From assembly GCA_937959285.1 (NCBI GenBank), contig CALGAR010000004.1:1-28478 (forward strand): a DNA stretch of 28,478 nt, in the 5' to 3' direction. The stretch's first letter is position 1; each line of letters begins with the position of its first letter. Made by a program: the position numbers and the translations under genes. The notes beneath the pieces are model-generated. The model worked only from the letters and a program-made list of their open reading frames with translations, searched no databases and was not told the DNA's origin. Origin of the DNA: an uncultured Bryobacterales bacterium (GTDB lineage Bacteria; Acidobacteriota; Terriglobia; Bryobacterales; Bryobacteraceae). Shown piece after piece: positions 23,386-28,478 of this stretch.

Positions 23386-26300
23386 ATGACCTTCGAGATC
23401 ATTGCTTCAACGCCAATTGGCTATCCGGATGCTCGCGTAGCGAAAGCAGCCGCAGCCGGCGGTTTCGTGGGAGCTGTTGCCTTAGAGCAGGCAGGTCCGG
23501 ACGTCATAAGTGAGGTCCTGTCGTCTCTCATTTCCACCCGGAGCGAGTTCACGGTCTCGATTGAGGGCTTGGGCAAATCAGAATGGGCTTTGTTGAAGCC
23601 GGCTGTCGGGCGCGGCTTGGTGAGAGTCATCCTGTCCGATCCGAGCCGGTCGACGCTGAAAAAAGATCTGGCTCTCCTCCGTGAACACAACGTTGCATCA
23701 CTAACAGTTGCCACGACGCTCGCCGAGGCGGTGCGGGCGGAGAAGGCAGGCGCAGGGGCGATTATCGCGACGGGCGGACTGAGCGTCCTCGCGCAAATTG
23801 CGGGTGCTGTTTCGGTTCCAGTTTATGCTCGCGGCGGGATCGGTCTTCATTCCGCCTCGGCCTGCTTGGCAGCAGGTGCTGCAGGCGTCGTGCTGGATTG
23901 GCAGCTGGCGCTTTGTGAAGAGTCAGCGCTGCCTAAGGAAGTAAAAGAGCAGATCTTAGCTCCGGGCGGCGTGCAGTCCCATCCATTTGGGCCCGACGCC
24001 TCGCTTGCTCCCGATCTTGCCGAACGGTTTCGAACCGTCAAGGGTGTCTGCCAGGCAATTCGGAGGGAGGCCCTGCGGCAGCTTCGGGTTTCCACACGGC
24101 GGTTGCTGCTGTCCGAAGGGGCGCCTTTCACCAGGCTGCACGGCACGAAATATCCGGTTTTTGTCTCAGCTAAGCCTGATGAAGCGCGAGCAGTGGCGGA
24201 GCGTGGTGTTGTACCGCTCTTAACGGTGGAGCCCGCCGAGGCCGAACCTCCTCTCTCTGCAGCGAGAGAAGGGCTTGGGGACTTACCTTGGGCTGTTCGT
24301 CTTACCGAGCCCGCGAGTGAAGATGCTCGCCGTGCACAAGCTGAGGCAGTAAGAAAGAGTGCTCCTTCTTTTGCGATCGTTCCAGTCGAAGCGCGGCAGC
24401 TTATCAGCGACTTAGAGAACGCCGGCGTCCGTACGTTTGTCACGGTTTCTTCCGGGCATGGAATTCAGGAAGCTTTGGCTTCCGGTGTTCGTCGTTTTTT
24501 TATCGAATCGAGAAATGAAACGGTCAGCAATGCGGATTCAACGCTGTGGGACGAAGCAATCCGTCGGGTACTCGAACACCTGCGGAGTGGAGGGCGCCCG
24601 GACCAGTTTGAGCTCGTATTCGCCGGCATTGACGGCCCCGCGACTGCCGCATTCCTCTCTGCCGCAGCCGCTCCCCTTTCTGAACGGGAATTTAGCATTG
24701 GAGTGCTTTTAAGACCGGGAGTTGAGGTAGAGGCTATCAGCGATGCCCCCCGGATCCTTCAAGACCGGCTCACTAAGATCACATCTGAAGCCGTCGCTGC
24801 CTCGGGAACTAATATCCGTTCCAACGATATTGCGATTATCGGAATGGCCGCCTTCTTACCGAAGGCAGGAGATGTCGCGGCCTATTGGCAGAACATTTGG
24901 AACAAAAAATACGCAATAGAAGAGGTGAGCCCCGAACGGTGGAACCTCGAACTGTACTTCGATGCGGACCGCCGGGCGCGGGACATGGTTTACTCGCGCT
25001 GGGGAGGCTTCCTCGACGATATCGTCTTTGATCCGCTGAAGTTTGGGATGCCACCCAACACAGTGCCGTCGATCGAGCCGCTTCAGCTTGTGACGCTTGA
25101 GCTCGTGCGACGCGGACTGGAAGACGCGGGCTACGCTGACCGGCGTTTCGATCGGGAACGGACTGCCTGTGTTGTTGGCACAGGCGGCGGTGTTGGCGAG
25201 TTAGGTCTTGGCTACGGTTTCCGCTCGATGGTGCCCCACTATCTTGAGCACGCTGGCGGAACGAAGGCGGATGCGGTTGAGCTGATCAACCGGATTGGCA
25301 AGGATCTGCCGGAGTGGACTGAGGACTCCTTTGCCGGACTTCTGCTGAATGTGGTCGCCGGGCGCGTAGCGAACCGCTTCGACTTTGGGGGCGCCAACTA
25401 TATCGTTGACGCTGCCTGCGCAACGTCGCTCGCCGCGGTGCGGCTATCGGTAACCGAGCTGGAGACGGGCTGCGCGGATATGGTGGTCACCGCCGCCGCC
25501 GATGCGATGCAGTCCCCGTTTGCCTACCTCTGCTTCAGCAAGACTCAGGCTCTTTCACCGACAGGAACGCCGCGGACCTTTGACGAGAACGCGGACGGCA
25601 TCGTGATTAGCGAAGGCTACGCCGTCGCAATCCTGAAGCGCCTCGAAGACGCCATCCTCGACGGGGACAAGATTTATGCCGTCATCAAGGGCGTTGGGGC
25701 ATCCAGCGACGGAAGGGACAAAGGACTTACCGCGCCTCGACCCATTGGACAGATTCGGGCTTTAGATCGCGCGTATCAGAAAGCGGGATTTGATCCTGCG
25801 ACGGTTGGCTTGATTGAGGCTCACGGGACCGGTACCGTCGTTGGGGACCGTACCGAGGTTGAGTCGGTAACAACCTTCTTCAAGAGGTCGGGGGCGCAAC
25901 GGCACAGCATCGCTTTGGGGTCGGTGAAGAGCATGATCGGCCACACCAAGTGCACGGCGGGAATGGCCGGATTGGTGAAGGCGGCGATGGCGCTTCGCCA
26001 CAAAGTGCTGCCTCCAACGATTAACGTCACGACTCCTAACTCGAAGGCGAACTTTCCGGAAAGCCCGCTGTATCTGAACACCGAGACCCGGCCCTGGTTC
26101 CGGAGACTCGACGGTCAGCCCCGGCGCGCCGGCGTGAGCGCATTCGGTTTCGGCGGCACTAACTTCCACACGGTGCTCGAGGAATACGTTCCCATCGAGG
26201 GAGGCGCTGAGGAAGAGTCTCCTCTCCGCGACTGGCCGGCTGAGCTGTTTTTGTGGCGCGCCGATTCGGCCGGTCAGATTCTCGAAAGCATCCAGCAGAT

Positions 26301-28478
26301 TGAATCTGCGCTCGCCGAGGGCGCTCAGCCGCTGCTCTGCGATTTGGCCGCTGCCGTTTACTGGGAACAGGGAAGGGGGAATGGCCTCCTGTGCCTGGCC
26401 GTTGTTGCGACGTCGCTCGAAGACCTGCAGGAGAAACTGAAAGCGGCGAAGACGGCGGTGGAGGCAGGGAAGGATCTCAAGGATCCCAAGGGAATCTACT
26501 ACACGACCGCTTGCAAGGCGGAAGGGAAGATCGCGTTCGCGTTCCCGGGTCAGGGATCGCAGAGCGTGAACATGATGATTGACATTGCCCTGGCCTTCCC
26601 AACGGCACGGGCGACCTTCGAAGAGGCCGATGCAGCGCTTGGCCTGCGGCTCGGCAAGCAGCTTACGCAGTTTATCTACCCGACGCCGCGGTTCTCTGAA
26701 GAGGAGAGGAAGGCCGATGAAGCGGCGCTGCGCCAGACCAACGTGGCGCAGCCGGCGTTGGGGGCCGCGGACATCGCGATGTACCGCCTCCTCGTCAACC
26801 TCGGAATCTATCCCGACCTCGCTTGCGGGCACAGCTACGGCGAGCTCGTCGCTCTCTACGCTGCCGGGGTGTTCTCCTTTGAAGATCTCATCCGCCTGTC
26901 GGAACTGCGCGGCCGCGGCATCATCCAAGCGGCTCAGGGCAGGGAACTGGGGACCATGGCGGCTGTCGAGGCAAGCGAGGCGGAGGTGGAGCCGGTTCTC
27001 GCCGGAATCGAAGATGTCTGGATTGCGAATCTGAATTCTCCGAAGCAGACCGTCATTTCCGGTACGCAGCAGGGCGTCCAGGAGGCACTGGCCCGGCTGA
27101 AAGCGAAAGGCATCGCCGGCAAATCGATTGCGGTTTCATGCGCGTTCCACTCAAAGCTTGTAGCCGGCGCACAGGAGCCGCTTCGGCAGGGGCTCGCGGC
27201 CTGTGATTTGAAGGCACCCCGGTTTCCGGTTTTCTCAAACACAACGGCGAAGCCTCACAGCGATGATCCGGAGGAGATCCGCCGCGTGATGGCCGAGCAC
27301 TTGGCGCGTCCGGTGCGCTTCACGGATGAGATCCTCGCGATGCATGATGCGGGCGCGCGGATCTTTATCGAAGTAGGACCGGGGAAAGCGCTCACGGGTT
27401 TGATCTCGGGGATCTTGAAGGATCGGCCCCATACCGCCATCCATATGGATCAGCCGGGGCGTCCTGGGCTGGTTCAATTTGTGCACGCCATGGCGCAGCT
27501 TGCCTCGGCGGGAGTGTCCTTTTACGCGTACCGGCTCTTCGAGGGCCGAGTAACCAGAACTTTGCATTTGTCGAGGCTGGTAGCGGAAACGAAGCCAGCT
27601 CCGTTGTCACCAACTACTTGGATCATCAAAGACGGTAAAGCTGTTCCACTATCTCAAGCGATGAAAAAGGACGAACCCAAACCATCGACCGGCGGGCTTG
27701 TTCAGAAGGATCAGAGCCAGCGTCTGCTGGTCAATCCCGATCCTGTGGCAGCTCCGCCAGCGTCCGTGTCCGCACCCGCAAGGACGGAAGCGGCCGCCGC
27801 TCCCACACCGCCTGCGCCCGCTTTCGCTGGCGCACCGGTTGCTGCTCCGCCGCCAGCGGTTCCGCCCGCCCCCGCGGCGAACGGCTACCCTCAACCTGCT
27901 GTGCCGGCTTCGACAGCACCGGCTGCCCCGTCACACCAGTCTCTCGTTACGCGCACCGTGGAGGTATTGCCGGATCTGTTCCCTGATCAGCGCCCGCAAG
28001 GCAGCGGCGCAGATATGGCGATGTACGGACACCACCGGCTGATGAGCCGTTTTCTTGAAACGCATCGTCACGTGATGCTGGCGTATCTGCAGCCAGGGAT
28101 CCGATTCGCTTCTTCCTCGGTTGAAACACATACGCAGCCGGTATTCAGCGGCCGGACGCAGCCCATCCAGACCGTGGCGCAACCTTCGCTTCCGGTCCCG
28201 CCGCCGGCTCCGGCACCGGTCTACGCGGCAGCACCGCCTCCTCCATCAGTGCCTGTGGCCGCGCCGCCTGTTCCCGTAGCGACACCAGCGGTTTCCGTAC
28301 CGCCAACTGCTCCCGTTGCCGCGCCACCACCTCCGGTTGCAATGGCTGCGGCCGCCGCGGCTTCGGCAGGCGTCGCTCCCGTTGGACCGGCAGCGGTTGC
28401 TGTGCCGCCCGCTCCGGCAGTTCCTGCGGCTGCGCCCGCCGCCGCCCCTGCCCCCGCCCACCCCGCTGGAGCAGGCCC
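23386..28478 (+). CDS. Type I iterative polyketide/polyunsaturated-lipid synthase (PfaA-like), 5' part
   Basis: 1697 codons from the ATG at 23386, still open at the right edge. Residues ~1-470 resemble the paired nitronate-monooxygenase (PfaD-like) barrels that begin many such synthases, with VPVYARGGIG and AAGAAGVVLDWQLAL in the first copy and HGTKYPV then LWDEAIRRVLEHL in the second. Their flavin/active-site glycine motifs are missing. KS domain ~481-925: DAACATS (Cys678), EAHGTGT (His813), KSMIGHTKCTAG (His853), all intact and PfaA/HglE-like. AT domain ~1048-1390: PGQGSQ, GHSYGE (Ser1150), CAFHS (His1255), intact and malonyl-type in appearance. A Pro/Ala linker contains a helical motif (RLMSRFLETHRHVMLAYL, about 1550-1567) typical before tandem ACPs. 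ACP, KR and DH domains are expected beyond the edge. The product is probably a long-chain or polyunsaturated lipid (inference). Confidence 0.93.
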   Translation, partial: MTFEIIASTPIGYPDARVAKAAAAGGFVGAVALEQAGPDVISEVLSSLISTRSEFTVSIEGLGKSEWALLKPAVGRGLVRVILSDPSRSTLKKDLALLREHNVASLTVATTLAEAVRAEKAGAGAIIATGGLSVLAQIAGAVSVPVYARGGIGLHSASACLAAGAAGVVLDWQLALCEESALPKEVKEQILAPGGVQSHPFGPDASLAPDLAERFRTVKGVCQAIRREALRQLRVSTRRLLLSEGAPFTRLHGTKYPVFVSAKPDEARAVAERGVVPLLTVEPAEAEPPLSAAREGLGDLPWAVRLTEPASEDARRAQAEAVRKSAPSFAIVPVEARQLISDLENAGVRTFVTVSSGHGIQEALASGVRRFFIESRNETVSNADSTLWDEAIRRVLEHLRSGGRPDQFELVFAGIDGPATAAFLSAAAAPLSEREFSIGVLLRPGVEVEAISDAPRILQDRLTKITSEAVAASGTNIRSNDIAIIGMAAFLPKAGDVAAYWQNIWNKKYAIEEVSPERWNLELYFDADRRARDMVYSRWGGFLDDIVFDPLKFGMPPNTVPSIEPLQLVTLELVRRGLEDAGYADRRFDRERTACVVGTGGGVGELGLGYGFRSMVPHYLEHAGGTKADAVELINRIGKDLPEWTEDSFAGLLLNVVAGRVANRFDFGGANYIVDAACATSLAAVRLSVTELETGCADMVVTAAADAMQSPFAYLCFSKTQALSPTGTPRTFDENADGIVISEGYAVAILKRLEDAILDGDKIYAVIKGVGASSDGRDKGLTAPRPIGQIRALDRAYQKAGFDPATVGLIEAHGTGTVVGDRTEVESVTTFFKRSGAQRHSIALGSVKSMIGHTKCTAGMAGLVKAAMALRHKVLPPTINVTTPNSKANFPESPLYLNTETRPWFRRLDGQPRRAGVSAFGFGGTNFHTVLEEYVPIEGGAEEESPLRDWPAELFLWRADSAGQILESIQQIESALAEGAQPLLCDLAAAVYWEQGRGNGLLCLAVVATSLEDLQEKLKAAKTAVEAGKDLKDPKGIYYTTACKAEGKIAFAFPGQGSQSVNMMIDIALAFPTARATFEEADAALGLRLGKQLTQFIYPTPRFSEEERKADEAALRQTNVAQPALGAADIAMYRLLVNLGIYPDLACGHSYGELVALYAAGVFSFEDLIRLSELRGRGIIQAAQGRELGTMAAVEASEAEVEPVLAGIEDVWIANLNSPKQTVISGTQQGVQEALARLKAKGIAGKSIAVSCAFHSKLVAGAQEPLRQGLAACDLKAPRFPVFSNTTAKPHSDDPEEIRRVMAEHLARPVRFTDEILAMHDAGARIFIEVGPGKALTGLISGILKDRPHTAIHMDQPGRPGLVQFVHAMAQLASAGVSFYAYRLFEGRVTRTLHLSRLVAETKPAPLSPTTWIIKDGKAVPLSQAMKKDEPKPSTGGLVQKDQSQRLLVNPDPVAAPPASVSAPARTEAAAAPTPPAPAFAGAPVAAPPPAVPPAPAANGYPQPAVPASTAPAAPSHQSLVTRTVEVLPDLFPDQRPQGSGADMAMYGHHRLMSRFLETHRHVMLAYLQPGIRFASSSVETHTQPVFSGRTQPIQTVAQPSLPVPPPAPAPVYAAAPPPPSVPVAAPPVPVATPAVSVPPTAPVAAPPPPVAMAAAAAASAGVAPVGPAAVAVPPAPAVPAAAPAAAPAPAHPAGAG
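28180..28478 (+). repeat. Pro/Ala/Val low-complexity linker in the synthase
   Basis: About 100 residues made almost only of Pro, Ala and Val (for example APPPPSVPVAAPPVPVA), continuing to the window end. A similar stretch occupies residues ~1445-1525. Such linkers separate the AT from swinging ACP domains. The underlying GC-rich repeats may explain a contig end nearby. Confidence 0.85.

Noticed and set aside
25762..26928. Long minus-strand frame (~388 residues) opposite the synthase
   Set aside because: It lies entirely opposite the KS/AT coding sequence, is Arg-rich, and shows no domain; a typical shadow of high-GC coding DNA.
1..28478. tRNA/rRNA genes, CRISPR arrays, insertion sequences, prophage or attachment sites
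   Set aside because: None was seen: no cloverleaf-like segments, regularly spaced repeats, transposase or integrase motifs. By-eye inspection can miss small RNAs; tRNAscan-SE and Infernal would settle this.

Overview
Apart from its first ~850 bases, the window looks like chromosome of an Acidobacteriota member, probably of the Bryobacter/Solibacter type. This is inference from gene content and order: mreB-mreC-mreD-mrdA-rodA followed by an RNase E/G gene, Tat-exported Gfo/Idh/MocA oxidoreductases, several secreted beta-lactamase-fold serine hydrolases, and a PEP-CTERM protein. No rRNA or other phylogenetic marker was available. The first ~850 bases are different: G/C at almost every third codon position and actinobacterial-type genes (an F420-type reductase and an ABC-2 permease). 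They join in frame into the middle of the acidobacterial RNase E/G gene, which looks like an assembly chimera.

Layout. 1-852: actinobacterial-like fragment. 853-7987 (minus strand): rod-shape and elongation operon mreB, mreC, mreD, mrdA (PBP2), rodA, then the truncated RNase E/G gene. 8203-11054: a Tat-lipoprotein beta-propeller, a Tat-exported oxidoreductase and a small unknown protein. 11171-16344: a D-amino-acid/peptidoglycan-fragment group, made of a secreted serine hydrolase, an N-acyl-D-amino-acid deacylase-like amidohydrolase, and a fusion of a serine beta-lactamase-fold domain to a VanX-type D,D-dipeptidase. 16416-16802: a small secreted beta-rich protein. 16825-19378 (minus): fatty-acid desaturase, histidine kinase and OmpR-type regulator in a tight row. 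19559-21828 (minus): a PEP-CTERM surface protein with autotransporter-like repeats, translationally coupled to a small lipoprotein. 22078-22935 (minus): an alkaline-phosphatase/sulfatase-superfamily enzyme with Thr at the nucleophile position.

23386-28478 (plus): the largest gene, a type I iterative polyketide/polyunsaturated-lipid synthase. It is open at the right edge and shows an eroded double nitronate-monooxygenase-like (PfaD-like) N-terminus, then KS, AT, and a Pro/Ala-rich linker. It is divergent from the phosphatase-superfamily gene, and a near-consensus sigma70-type promoter (TTGACA-17-TATAAA) lies about 310 bases upstream of its start.

The most noteworthy items are the degenerate flavin-enzyme domains of the synthase, its divergent Thr-type partner, the beta-lactamase/VanX fusion beside a deacylase with altered metal ligands, and the desaturase/two-component operon. 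The chimeric left edge is a data-quality warning.
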